Assembly: GCA_945877965.1 (NCBI GenBank)
Contig: CAMCTH010000213.1
Coordinates: forward strand, 1-7,616
Direction of reading: 5' to 3'
DNA from: Planctomicrobium piriforme
Lineage (GTDB): Bacteria; Planctomycetota; Planctomycetia; Pirellulales; PNKZ01
DNA length: 7,616 nucleotides
In this document: positions 1 to 6,681 of the stretch, in pieces
How the letters are laid out: each line of letters opens with the position of its first letter
Numbering within the stretch: position 1 is the stretch's first letter
The notes under the pieces: generated by a model
What the model was told of the DNA's origin: nothing
The model's database searches: none
Seen by the model: the letters and a program-made list of their open reading frames with translations, nothing else
Made by a program: the position numbers and the translations under genes

Positions 1-354
1 AACCGCAGCATCTACGCCGATCAAGATCGTCTGCCGTACTTCGCACTGCATCCGCCGGTCTACTATAGCTACCCGGTGCCGCGGCCGTACGGTTATAGCC
101 CGTTCGCCTACCCGGGCATCGTGCCGACTCCGGAGTTTCAAACCCAAGAGTCGGCCGTGCTGTTCAATCCGCACATGAACGAAGCCCCGGGCTCGAAGGC
201 GACGACGCCCGCCCCGACGACGGCCCCGCAACTCCGTCCGCAGCAGTCGAAGACCACCGTCAAACCGTCGGCCGACCAAGTCGGTCGCGCGCCGCAACCG
301 CTGCGAATCATGAATCCGTACGCCGGCGACGTGCGGGTCGTTTCCGGACGCTAG
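1..354 (+). CDS. Tyr/Pro-rich exported-type hypothetical protein, 5' partial
   Basis: The frame is open from the first base to the TAG at 352-354, so this is the last 117 residues of a gene whose start lies left of the window. A GTG at 76-78 could be read as a start, but the same composition continues upstream of it (YFALHPPVYYSYPV), so I treat it as internal. The visible part has two sections. The first is a Tyr/Pro-rich stretch with YSYPVPRPYGYSPF and FAYPG. The second is an Ala/Thr/Pro/Gln-rich, probably disordered tail ending in NPYAGDVRVV. I recall the PPVYYS..V.R.YG.SPFAYP pattern from planctomycete proteins of unknown function. No catalytic motif or membrane segment is visible. It lies 114 bp before the lipoprotein gene on the same strand and could be co-transcribed with it. 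Function unknown. Confidence 0.75.
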   Translation, partial: NRSIYADQDRLPYFALHPPVYYSYPVPRPYGYSPFAYPGIVPTPEFQTQESAVLFNPHMNEAPGSKATTPAPTTAPQLRPQQSKTTVKPSADQVGRAPQPLRIMNPYAGDVRVVSGR

Positions 355-468
355 CACGCGGCCCGCATTGGTCTGGACCGAGCGAGCGATTTCGCTATCC
401 TTACCTCGCATGGGGAGCAGATGTCCAGTTCGTCATGAACTTGGACGTCGGCTCCGTTCACGGAGGAA
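355..468. other. Intergenic gap, no clear promoter or terminator
   Basis: This gap separates the Tyr/Pro-rich gene from the lipoprotein gene. It holds one small perfect inverted repeat, AGCGA (381-385) and TCGCT (392-396) around a six-base loop, with no following T-run, so it is not a convincing terminator. A TTGGTC (368-373) and a TATCCT (396-401) are 22 bp apart, too far for a standard sigma-70 promoter. GGAGGA at 462-467 is the best Shine-Dalgarno-like string but sits only about 2 bases before the GTG at 469. Confidence 0.4.
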
Positions 469-1308
469 GTGCGTCTCGTCGAAAGGAATCGACGCAGGAT
501 GTGCCGGTTCGTAGTGTTCATGTTGCTGCTCGCGCTCGGCGGTTGTCGCAATCGGCCGACGCAGCTCGACCCGTTTCTTGGTAAGACGACGGTACCGCCG
601 CCGCCGACCGGTAGCGTCGGCACGCAAGCACCGCTCGGCACGCAGTTTCCCGCCGCGCCGCCCAACTGGAACGCTCCGCCGACCAACACGCTTCCCGGCA
701 CGACGACGCCGGGGTCCGTGGCACCGGGAACTACGGCTCCCGCGCTCCCGCCGGGCGGCAGCTACACGCCGAGCGTGCCGTTCCCGCCGCCGCAAACCCT
801 TTCCGGCGGCACCGCGCCTCCGCCGAATAACACGCCGTATCAATTCACCGGCGCAGGGAATTCAAACATCCGCGTCGTGCCCCCCGATCCGAACACGCGG
901 TCGTCGTTCGGCACGCCGAACGGCGGCATCGACATCATGCAACTGCCGGTGAAAGGGCAGGGGAGCCGACCCGCAACGACTCCGCCCGGCACCGTCACCG
1001 GCGTGAGCAACACCACCACCACGACGCTGCCCGTGCAACCGTCGAGCTACGGCTTCGACGCCGGCTACTCACAACTGAGCGGCAAGCTCGAATACTCGCC
1101 GCACGACGGTCGCTGGCTGATCCGCTACGTTGCTCCCGAAAATCGACCCGATCGTTACGGCGGCGTGGCGATCCTCGTCCCGTCGGGCTCGATGGCCGGC
1201 TATCGCAACGGCGATTTCGTGACGGCGCAAGGCCGACTCGAAGCGGTCGGCAACGCCTCGCCGGTCTTTACCGCGTCGGGACTCTCCGCTCAACGGGCGA
1301 CGCGCTGA
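469..1308 (+). CDS. Predicted lipoprotein: Pro/Thr-rich spacer plus C-terminal beta-type domain
   Basis: The 279-residue product begins with an Arg-rich n-region and a hydrophobic core (FVVFMLLLALGGC) ending in a lipobox LGGC, with Cys26 as the probable lipidated residue. Arg, not Asp, follows that Cys, which does not suggest inner-membrane retention. Residues 30-195 are Pro/Thr/Gly-rich low complexity, probably a flexible linker. Residues 200-279 form the only globular part, with SGKLEYSPHDGRW, RYGGVAILV and GDFVTAQGRL. The spacing of short strands around a ...GDFV.v.G.L core resembles an OB-fold; that is inference. I recall similar tails in planctomycete proteins of unknown function. Start: GTG 469 is the first start after the in-frame stop at 436-438, but GGAGGA lies too close to it. 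ATG 499 (269 aa), with AAAGGA 11 bases upstream, still leaves the lipobox intact. The SecA-like gene follows after 48 bp. Confidence 0.82.
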   Translation: MRLVERNRRRMCRFVVFMLLLALGGCRNRPTQLDPFLGKTTVPPPPTGSVGTQAPLGTQFPAAPPNWNAPPTNTLPGTTTPGSVAPGTTAPALPPGGSYTPSVPFPPPQTLSGGTAPPPNNTPYQFTGAGNSNIRVVPPDPNTRSSFGTPNGGIDIMQLPVKGQGSRPATTPPGTVTGVSNTTTTTLPVQPSSYGFDAGYSQLSGKLEYSPHDGRWLIRYVAPENRPDRYGGVAILVPSGSMAGYRNGDFVTAQGRLEAVGNASPVFTASGLSAQRATR

Positions 1309-1356
1309 CGCGACGTCCGCATTGCAATTCCTTTCGCGTTCGAAAGACGACCCGGC

Positions 1357-3270
1357 ATGGCGCTTCGGCTGTGGAACATCGCAACCGCCTGGCGAACCGA
1401 TCTCGTCGGCCGTCATCGCCGAACCGTCGCCGCCATCAATGCGCTCGAATCAGAAGTTTCGCAACTCGACAACGACGCCCTCCGCACGGCGAGCTTGGCT
1501 CTGCGACATCGGGCTCGCAGCGGCGAAGCGCTCGACGCCTTGCTGCCCGAGGCGTTTGCCCTCGTTCGCGAGGCGACGCAACGGACGCTGCGGATGCGGC
1601 ATTACGACGTGCAACTCCTCGCCGGCGCGGTGCTGCACGATCGGGCCGTCGCCGAAATGCAGACCGGCGAAGGGAAGACGCTCACCGCCGCCTTGCCGTT
1701 GTATTTGAATTCTCTGACGGGCCGCGGCGTGCAACTCGCGACGGCGAACGACTACTTGGCCGAGCGCGACGCCTCTCTCGTCCGACTCCCGCTGGCATTG
1801 CTCGGCACATCGACCGGCCTCATCACCGGAGCGATCAAGCCGTGCGACCGACGCCAGGCCTATCGCGCCGACGTCGTCTACGGGACCGTCAAGGAGTTCG
1901 GCTTCGACTTCTTGCGCGACCGCCTGCAGAGCGAACGACAACGATTCACCAATTTGCTGTCGACGCGCGAAACGGCAGTCGCGACGGAGCCGACGCAGCG
2001 ACCGCCGCACTTTCTGCTCGTCGACGAGGCCGACGCCGCCTGCATCGATGAGGCCGACATGCCGCTGGTGATCGGGGCGGCCGACGATGCGGAAGGTTCC
2101 GTAGATGAGGTCGCCTATCGCTGGTGCGCCAAGCACGCCGAGCAGTTCGTCGAAGGGACGCACTATTTGCGTCTGCCGCCGTCGCGCCGCATCGAGTTGA
2201 CCTTCGCCGGTCGTTCGCTCATTCGCGCTCTGCCGCGCTCGCCGGACGTCGATCGAATCGGCGTGACATCGCTCTATGAGTTCATCGAGCGCGCGTTACG
2301 CGCGCAGCTCGATTTTCATCGCGATCGCGATTACGTGATCATCGACGACGAAGTGCTGATCATCGATCCACAAACGGGCCGCGCTTCGCCGGGACGCCGT
2401 TGGCAAGACGGCTTGCACGAAGCGATCGAGGCTCGCGAGGGATTGCCGATTCGCTCCGGCGGCGGCCAAGCGGCGCAAGTGACCGTACAAAGATTCTTAC
2501 TCCGCTATCCACGACTCGCCGGCATGACCGGGACAATCGCCGGAGCCGCACGCGAACTGCGCCGCGTCTACGATCTCCGCGTCGCTTCGATTCCGACGAA
2601 TCGCCCCGCAAATCGGACGGCCCTGCCGACGAAGATTTTCGGCAACGCCGACGCCAAGGAAGAGGCCGTCCTCGCAGAGGTCCGTGAAATGCACACCGTA
2701 GGTCGGCCGCTACTGATAGGGACGCGCTCGATCGAAAAGAGCGACCGACTCGCTGAGCGCTTGCGCAGCGAGGGGTTCGCCCCGCAGGTGCTCCATGCGC
2801 TGCATGCTCCTCGCGAGGCCGCGATCATCGCCGCCGCCGGACGTCGCGGCGCGATCACCGTCGCCACGAACATGGCCGGCCGCGGGACCGACATTCGCCT
2901 GGAAAAGGGGGTCGCCGAACTCAGCGGCCTGCACGTCGTTTGCACCGAACTCTACGATTCGCCGCGCCTCGATCGCCAGCAGATCGGTCGTGCCGCGCGA
3001 CAAGGGGACCCCGGTTCGCACCGCACCTTCTTAGCCCTCGACGACGCCGTCTTGACCGAAGGCCTCACACCGGCGACGGCCGAACGGCTATGCCGACTTG
3101 GGGCCGGGAGCGAAAGCACTTTCGACGGCTATCTCCGCTACTTCACGCAAGCGCAGCGCAATTGCGAGGCGCGTCGAGCACGGCGTCGAGCGGTGTTGCT
3201 GCTGACGGAGACGGAGCATCGTCGAGCTTGCGAAGACCTCGGCATCGACCCGCATCTCGAAGCGGCGTAA
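1357..3270 (+). CDS. C-terminally short SecA-family preprotein translocase ATPase
   Basis: SecA is the cytosolic ATPase that pushes preproteins through SecYEG. This 637-residue product aligns with SecA from its N-terminus (AINALESEVSQL, LLPEAFALVREA, MRHYDVQLLAGAVLH). Walker A is MQTGEGKT (101-108). Walker B is DEAD (223-226), where most SecAs have DEVD, followed by IDEADMPLVIG. The preprotein-binding region is present (LYEFIERALRAQ, DYVIIDDEV), then IIDPQTGR and PGRRWQDGLHEAIEA (from 345), GMTGT (389-393), NMAGRGTDI (505-513) and QQIGRAARQGDPG (541-553). The arginines of the last motif (545, 548) are kept. After it come only about 85 residues, ending in an Arg-rich helix that corresponds to the start of the scaffold helix (AQRNCEARRARRR). 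The helical wing, two-helix finger and Cys-rich zinc tail are absent; housekeeping SecA is about 840-900 residues. The frame shows no break, so this looks like a short paralogue. ATG 1357 is the first canonical start after the lipoprotein stop in the same frame; its ribosome site is weak. I do not name it secA because the housekeeping gene is probably elsewhere. Confidence 0.92.
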   Translation: MALRLWNIATAWRTDLVGRHRRTVAAINALESEVSQLDNDALRTASLALRHRARSGEALDALLPEAFALVREATQRTLRMRHYDVQLLAGAVLHDRAVAEMQTGEGKTLTAALPLYLNSLTGRGVQLATANDYLAERDASLVRLPLALLGTSTGLITGAIKPCDRRQAYRADVVYGTVKEFGFDFLRDRLQSERQRFTNLLSTRETAVATEPTQRPPHFLLVDEADAACIDEADMPLVIGAADDAEGSVDEVAYRWCAKHAEQFVEGTHYLRLPPSRRIELTFAGRSLIRALPRSPDVDRIGVTSLYEFIERALRAQLDFHRDRDYVIIDDEVLIIDPQTGRASPGRRWQDGLHEAIEAREGLPIRSGGGQAAQVTVQRFLLRYPRLAGMTGTIAGAARELRRVYDLRVASIPTNRPANRTALPTKIFGNADAKEEAVLAEVREMHTVGRPLLIGTRSIEKSDRLAERLRSEGFAPQVLHALHAPREAAIIAAAGRRGAITVATNMAGRGTDIRLEKGVAELSGLHVVCTELYDSPRLDRQQIGRAARQGDPGSHRTFLALDDAVLTEGLTPATAERLCRLGAGSESTFDGYLRYFTQAQRNCEARRARRRAVLLLTETEHRRACEDLGIDPHLEAA

Positions 3271-3275
3271 CTTCG

Positions 3276-3641
3276 TCACTTCGCCGAGCGATTGCGTCCC
3301 CCGCCGCCGAGGGCGCTGGTGAATCGGCGCAAGTAGCCGAGCAGCATCAGCACGCCGATCGCGGGCAGGATGAACTTCAAGCTTCGCGGTCCCGCTTTGA
3401 ACATCATCGCGATCCCGCAGATCAGCGCGACGATGAACAGCAACGCGCCCGGTGCCGATTTAATCTCGGGAAAGGCAATCCACAGCACGGCCAACACCGG
3501 CAACATCCGCAGCGAGCCGGCGGCGAAGGCGGGATACTGCTCGCCGAGTTCCGGGGCGAGCACATACAACCACAGCGCCGTCACGGCGCAAAATAACGCC
3601 AGCCCGGCAATGAGAATGCGACGATGACGATCGGAGAGCAT
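3276..3641 (-). CDS. Small multi-pass membrane protein, unknown function
   Basis: The 121-residue product is mostly hydrophobic, with probable membrane segments at about residues 9-29 (ILIAGLALFCAVTALWLYV), 44-57, 66-81 (ALLFIVALICGIAMMF) and 90-104 (FILPAIGVLMLLGYL). A basic N-terminus (DRHRR) and basic C-terminus (LRR, GGGGRNRSAK) suggest that both ends face the cytoplasm with four helices. The frame stays open further upstream to 4091, but that part lies antisense-free inside the coding region of the preceding gene and is low-complexity Arg-rich. I therefore place the start at ATG 3641, 11 bp after that gene's stop. The only Shine-Dalgarno candidate is a weak TTAGG about 10 bases upstream, overlapping the stop, so translation may depend on coupling. 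It is the last gene of the minus-strand operon and ends 5 bp from the converging SecA-like gene. I do not recognise a family. Confidence 0.78.
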   Translation of the reverse strand: MLSDRHRRILIAGLALFCAVTALWLYVLAPELGEQYPAFAAGSLRMLPVLAVLWIAFPEIKSAPGALLFIVALICGIAMMFKAGPRSLKFILPAIGVLMLLGYLRRFTSALGGGGRNRSAK

Positions 3642-3652
3642 CGCGGGTAGGC

Positions 3653-5608
3653 CTAAATCCGATCGAGCGCATCGAGACGGCGCAACAACTCGGCCGCGTT
3701 TTTGTCGTCCCAATCGTCGGCCTTCGCGGGAAGCTCGCGCTGCACGACCGGGAAGTGAAGCGTACGCAGTTGCTCGACCGCCTTCGTCACCCGCGCCGCG
3801 CCGGCGAAGTCCTTCGCCGTGCCGATGATGAACGTCACCGGATTCGCCGGCTCGTTCTCGGCCGGAATGCCTGGAGGAACGGCGTTGATCGTCGCCACGC
3901 AACGAACGCGATCGCGGAACCGCGCCGCCGTGCGATAGGCGAAAACGCCCCCCTCTTCGTAGCCGATCAAGGCCGTACGGGCTGCATCGACCCGATAACT
4001 CTCGGCCGTGCGATCGATCACTTTCTGCAAGTACTCCACGTCGCGCGGCGCCCAATTTCCTTCGACCGCTTGCGGCACCAACAAGAGCCAATTCATATCG
4101 CGACAGCGACTCCGCCAGTTCTCGAGCGTCGTCTTGTCAGCGAAATCTCCCTTCGGATGAATCAGTACAGCCAGACCGCTCGGGACCGCTTCGTCGTACT
4201 GCGGCGGAACGTACAACTCGGCCGTATTCGGATACTCGGTGATCTTGAGCTTCACCGGCTTTGCAAGCTCGCCGTCTTTCGCGGGCTTGGCAAGCTCCGG
4301 CAGATCGGTAGGCTTCGTATCGGACTCGACGACCGGCGTGATCGTCGCCGTCTGCTTGGCGCCGTTCCGCGTGAACTCCCAATTAGACGGCTTGCCGGGA
4401 TCAAGATCGGCCGCCGCGGCGCGGAGTTCATCGCGCGAGTGGACGTCGATCCCTTGCAACTTCGTGACGAGATCGCCCGCTTGCAGACCGGCCTGCGCGG
4501 CTGGCGAATCGGGATAGACATAGCGGACCGTCGCGCCGGGGCCGGGTTCGGTCGTTCGTTCGGCGAGCAGTCCAAAGAACGGTCGCTGATACGGTTCGAG
4601 TTTCTCGACCAACTTGAGCTCACGCTCCAAGGTCTCGGTGCCGCGGACGAAGGTCACCTTGAGCACGTCGCCGGCATATCGCCGATGCAACTGCTCCATC
4701 ACCTGCGCTTGAACCTCGACAGGCCGACCGGCGATCGCCGTGATCCGATCCCCCGGACGAATGCCCGCGTCATAAGCCGGCGAGCCCGCGCGACACTTCG
4801 AGATGAGCGGCGGATCGGCGTATACGTTCGGGCCTTTGAAGCTGATGCCGAGCAAGCCCGACTTCAAGTTCTCGCCCGACTTGAGTCGCGGCAACACGCT
4901 CAAAATATGATCCAACGGCACGGCGAAACCGATGCCCGAGTCGTACCAATCGGCCCCGGCAATCTCTTCGCGTGCGTTCGGCGACAGGGGGACTAATACG
5001 CCGAGCACTCGGCCGCGAACGTCGACCAACGCTCCACCGTAGTTGGCGGAGGAAATTTTGGCGTCGGTCTGCACGGCCTTGCCCCAAATACGGTTCAATG
5101 CGCTGACGACGCCGACCGACAGGTTCGGCTGCGAGGCGTCGAACGAGCGGCCGATCGCGATCGACCATTGGCCGACCGTGAACTCCGCCTCGGGCGCCGA
5201 CTTCGGCACCGGCAATTTTCGCGGAGCGTCGATTTTGAGCAGCACCCAATTCCGCGCTTCATCACGGGCGATCAGCTTGGCGGGGATCCGCGTGCCGTCG
5301 GCCAGCGCGACGATGATCGACGCCGGCTTGTGCGCGAAATTGAACGTGCTCGAGACGATGTAGCCGTCTTCGGAAACGATCAACCCGCTCGACGGCCCGG
5401 TTCCGACGAGCAACTCGCCGACGGTTTCGAGCCCGCCGATCGTTTCAATCGCGACGACGCTCGGAGCCGCTTCGGCCACGGCGGCGCGGAAGGCCGCTTC
5501 TTCGCGCAAGGCCAAATCGGCCGGCGGCGCGGCATGCAGATGAGACGAGGCAACGCAGAAAGCGCAAGCGACCAATAGCGACGTTCGTAATAAGTTCCGG
5601 TGCATCAC
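3653..5608 (-). CDS. HtrA-like pseudoprotease with two PDZ domains and a degenerate alpha/beta-hydrolase domain
   Basis: This 651-residue exported protein starts with a signal peptide (hydrophobic LLVACAFCVASS, probable cleavage after SHLHA, about residue 26). Residues 35-235 follow the trypsin/HtrA fold (GLIVSEDGYIV, GGALVDVRGRVLGV, GIGFAVPLDHI), but all three triad positions are replaced. The His of the usual TNNHVV is Phe89 (SSTFNF), the Asp of DPxxDLAVLK is Asn120 (DEARNWVLLK), and the Ser of GNSGG is Tyr190 (ANYGG). PDZ1 spans about 249-335 (AGSPAYDAGIRPGDRI) and PDZ2 about 341-427 (DSPAAQAGLQAGDLV). After a Lys/Pro linker (430-453), residues 455-651 resemble an esterase-type alpha/beta hydrolase (ELYVPPQYD, LAVLIHPKG, RTALIGYEEGGVFAY). 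There the nucleophile elbow GxSxG reads GYEEG, with Glu551 in place of Ser. GTG 5608 makes a GTGA overlap with the preceding gene and has GGAGG 9 bases upstream; ATG 5605 is the alternative (650 aa). Likely a periplasmic binding or scaffold protein; that role is inference. Confidence 0.88.
   Translation of the reverse strand: MMHRNLLRTSLLVACAFCVASSHLHAAPPADLALREEAAFRAAVAEAAPSVVAIETIGGLETVGELLVGTGPSSGLIVSEDGYIVSSTFNFAHKPASIIVALADGTRIPAKLIARDEARNWVLLKIDAPRKLPVPKSAPEAEFTVGQWSIAIGRSFDASQPNLSVGVVSALNRIWGKAVQTDAKISSANYGGALVDVRGRVLGVLVPLSPNAREEIAGADWYDSGIGFAVPLDHILSVLPRLKSGENLKSGLLGISFKGPNVYADPPLISKCRAGSPAYDAGIRPGDRITAIAGRPVEVQAQVMEQLHRRYAGDVLKVTFVRGTETLERELKLVEKLEPYQRPFFGLLAERTTEPGPGATVRYVYPDSPAAQAGLQAGDLVTKLQGIDVHSRDELRAAAADLDPGKPSNWEFTRNGAKQTATITPVVESDTKPTDLPELAKPAKDGELAKPVKLKITEYPNTAELYVPPQYDEAVPSGLAVLIHPKGDFADKTTLENWRSRCRDMNWLLLVPQAVEGNWAPRDVEYLQKVIDRTAESYRVDAARTALIGYEEGGVFAYRTAARFRDRVRCVATINAVPPGIPAENEPANPVTFIIGTAKDFAGAARVTKAVEQLRTLHFPVVQRELPAKADDWDDKNAAELLRRLDALDRI
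4244..4297 (-). repeat. Two-copy 27-bp direct repeat in the PDZ-to-hydrolase linker
   Basis: The linker of the 651-residue protein contains ELAKPAKDG followed at once by ELAKPVKLK. At DNA level GGCTTTGCAAGCTC (4257-4270) and GGCTTGGCAAGCTC (4284-4297) on the plus strand match at 13 of 14 positions, spaced exactly nine codons. This is consistent with a small internal duplication lengthening the linker. Confidence 0.55.
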
Positions 5609-6681
5609 GGCAGCTTACCTCCGAGCGGAGCGGCGGCAGGCGCGGTCGCGGCGCGGAGCGTCACTTCGATCAACTGTTGATCGCGGAGCAGCGTCAGCTT
5701 GACGGGATCGGCGTAATGAACCAGTTCCAACTCGTCGCGCACCGCGCGGCATGATTGCGTGAGCCGATTGTTCACGAACAGCACAAGATCGTCCGGGCGA
5801 ATGTCGGCGGCCACGGCGGGATAGCCCGCCATGATCGCATCGACGAACGGCGGCGTTCTTTCCAACACGTCGGGAACGAGCACCAGTCCCAGCAGTTCCA
5901 ACTTCAGCGGTCGCTCGGGCTTGTTCTGCTGCTGATCGGCGGTGCGGCGAACGTAGGTCCCCGCCCGAATCGATTCAGCCGTCGGCCCGAGTTCCGCCGT
6001 CGGGATGGCAAAGTTCAACCAGAGGTTCGATTCGGCGTGCCGCAACTCTTTGCCGATCATGCCGAGCAAGCGACCGCGGTAATCGACCAGCGCGCCGCCG
6101 GCCGAGCCGGGATTGTTCGTCATCGCATCGAGGACGTAGACCGGTCCGTCGTAAGGCGTTTGAAACACGCCGCGACGGGCGTTCATTTTTGTTTTAGCCC
6201 CGACGATGCCGTGCAGCACGCTGGCCGCTTCGTCGCCGACCGCCACACCGTACAAATTGCTGAAGGCCAGAACTCGCGCGCCGGCCTCAGCTTCGGCCGG
6301 GGCGGCAAGCGAGAAGAACGGCAACTCGGTCGCGTCGATCTTCATCACCGCCAGTTCCAGCCGCGGGTCGGCGGCGACCAACTTAGCATCGAAGCGGCGA
6401 CCGTCGTCGAGCGTCGCGGTCACGTAGTCGGTGTCGAGCACGTAGCTCCAAACCGTCAGAATGTGCCCCTCGGCCGAGAACAGAAAGCCACTTTGGTACG
6501 GTTCCAAGCCTTTGTAACCGCCGGCACCGTGGATCTTGACGATCTTCGGCTGCACGTCGCGAATCACCTGATCCAACTCCCCGGCGACGGCGAGCGACGG
6601 CAGGGTTAGCGCCGAAAGCGCGAACGTCGCAGGCAAAGCCGCGATTAAAAACATCAATGACCGACGGAAAACTCGCGTCAC
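5605..6681 (-). CDS. HtrA-like pseudoprotease with one C-terminal PDZ domain
   Basis: The 358-residue product has a basic n-region (TRVFRRS), a hydrophobic core and a probable signal cleavage near LAVAG (residues 30-34), so it should be exported. Residues 36-235 follow the HtrA protease fold (SGFLFSAEGHILT, DPRLELAVMKI, NPGSAGGALVDYRGRLLG, NFAIPTAEL), but the triad is gone. The His position is Ser79 (ILTVWSYV), the Asp position is Glu109 (DPRLEL), and the nucleophile position in NPGNSGG is Ala194 (NPGSAGG). Residues 258-342 look like one diverged PDZ domain (AGYPAVAADIRPDDLVLFVNNR). A short Ala/Pro tail ends the protein. I chose GTG 6681: it overlaps the preceding stop as GTGA and has GAGG 7 bases upstream. 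An ATG at 6708 (367 aa) would overlap the previous gene by 31 bp and has no good ribosome site. The GGALVD.RGR.LG block is shared with the next gene, suggesting duplication. Ser193, one residue before the expected nucleophile, is the only nearby alternative. Confidence 0.87.
   Translation of the reverse strand: MTRVFRRSLMFLIAALPATFALSALTLPSLAVAGELDQVIRDVQPKIVKIHGAGGYKGLEPYQSGFLFSAEGHILTVWSYVLDTDYVTATLDDGRRFDAKLVAADPRLELAVMKIDATELPFFSLAAPAEAEAGARVLAFSNLYGVAVGDEAASVLHGIVGAKTKMNARRGVFQTPYDGPVYVLDAMTNNPGSAGGALVDYRGRLLGMIGKELRHAESNLWLNFAIPTAELGPTAESIRAGTYVRRTADQQQNKPERPLKLELLGLVLVPDVLERTPPFVDAIMAGYPAVAADIRPDDLVLFVNNRLTQSCRAVRDELELVHYADPVKLTLLRDQQLIEVTLRAATAPAAAPLGGKLP
5616..5622 (-). promoter_or_regulatory. 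Ribosome binding site for the 651-residue gene
   Basis: On the minus strand GGAGGTA lies within the last codons of the preceding gene, with its GGAGG core 9 bases before GTG 5608 and 12 before ATG 5605. The spacing favours the GTG, which overlaps the preceding TGA as GTGA. Confidence 0.65.

Noticed and set aside
381..396. Small hairpin as a terminator after the first gene
   Set aside because: The stem has only 5 bp and no T-run follows.
1371..2051. 226-codon Arg-rich plus-strand open frame
   Set aside because: It is a +2 shadow of the SecA-like gene, whose conserved motifs show which frame is real.
2289..2331. Palindromes GCGCGCGTTACGCGCGC (2289-2305) and ATCGCGATCGCGAT (2318-2331)
   Set aside because: Both fall within conserved SecA codons (ERALRAQ and HRDRDY) and are expected by chance in CG-rich coding DNA; no sign of a regulatory site.
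2940..3596. 218-codon plus-strand open frame running past the SecA stop
   Set aside because: It is out of frame with the SecA motifs, then antisense to the small membrane protein; low complexity with no domain, so not a frameshifted SecA C-terminus.
3642..4091. N-terminal extension of the small membrane protein
   Set aside because: The extension overlaps the end of the 651-residue gene in another frame, is Arg/Gly-rich low complexity and would precede membrane helices without a signal; ATG 3641 fits the operon spacing.
3755..4996. 413-codon plus-strand open frame
   Set aside because: It lies wholly antisense to the 651-residue gene, is Arg-rich in the way expected of a GC-rich complementary frame, and shows no recognisable domain.
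5755..6609. 284-codon plus-strand open frame
   Set aside because: It is antisense to the 358-residue HtrA-like gene, with Arg/His/Gln-rich shadow composition and no motif.
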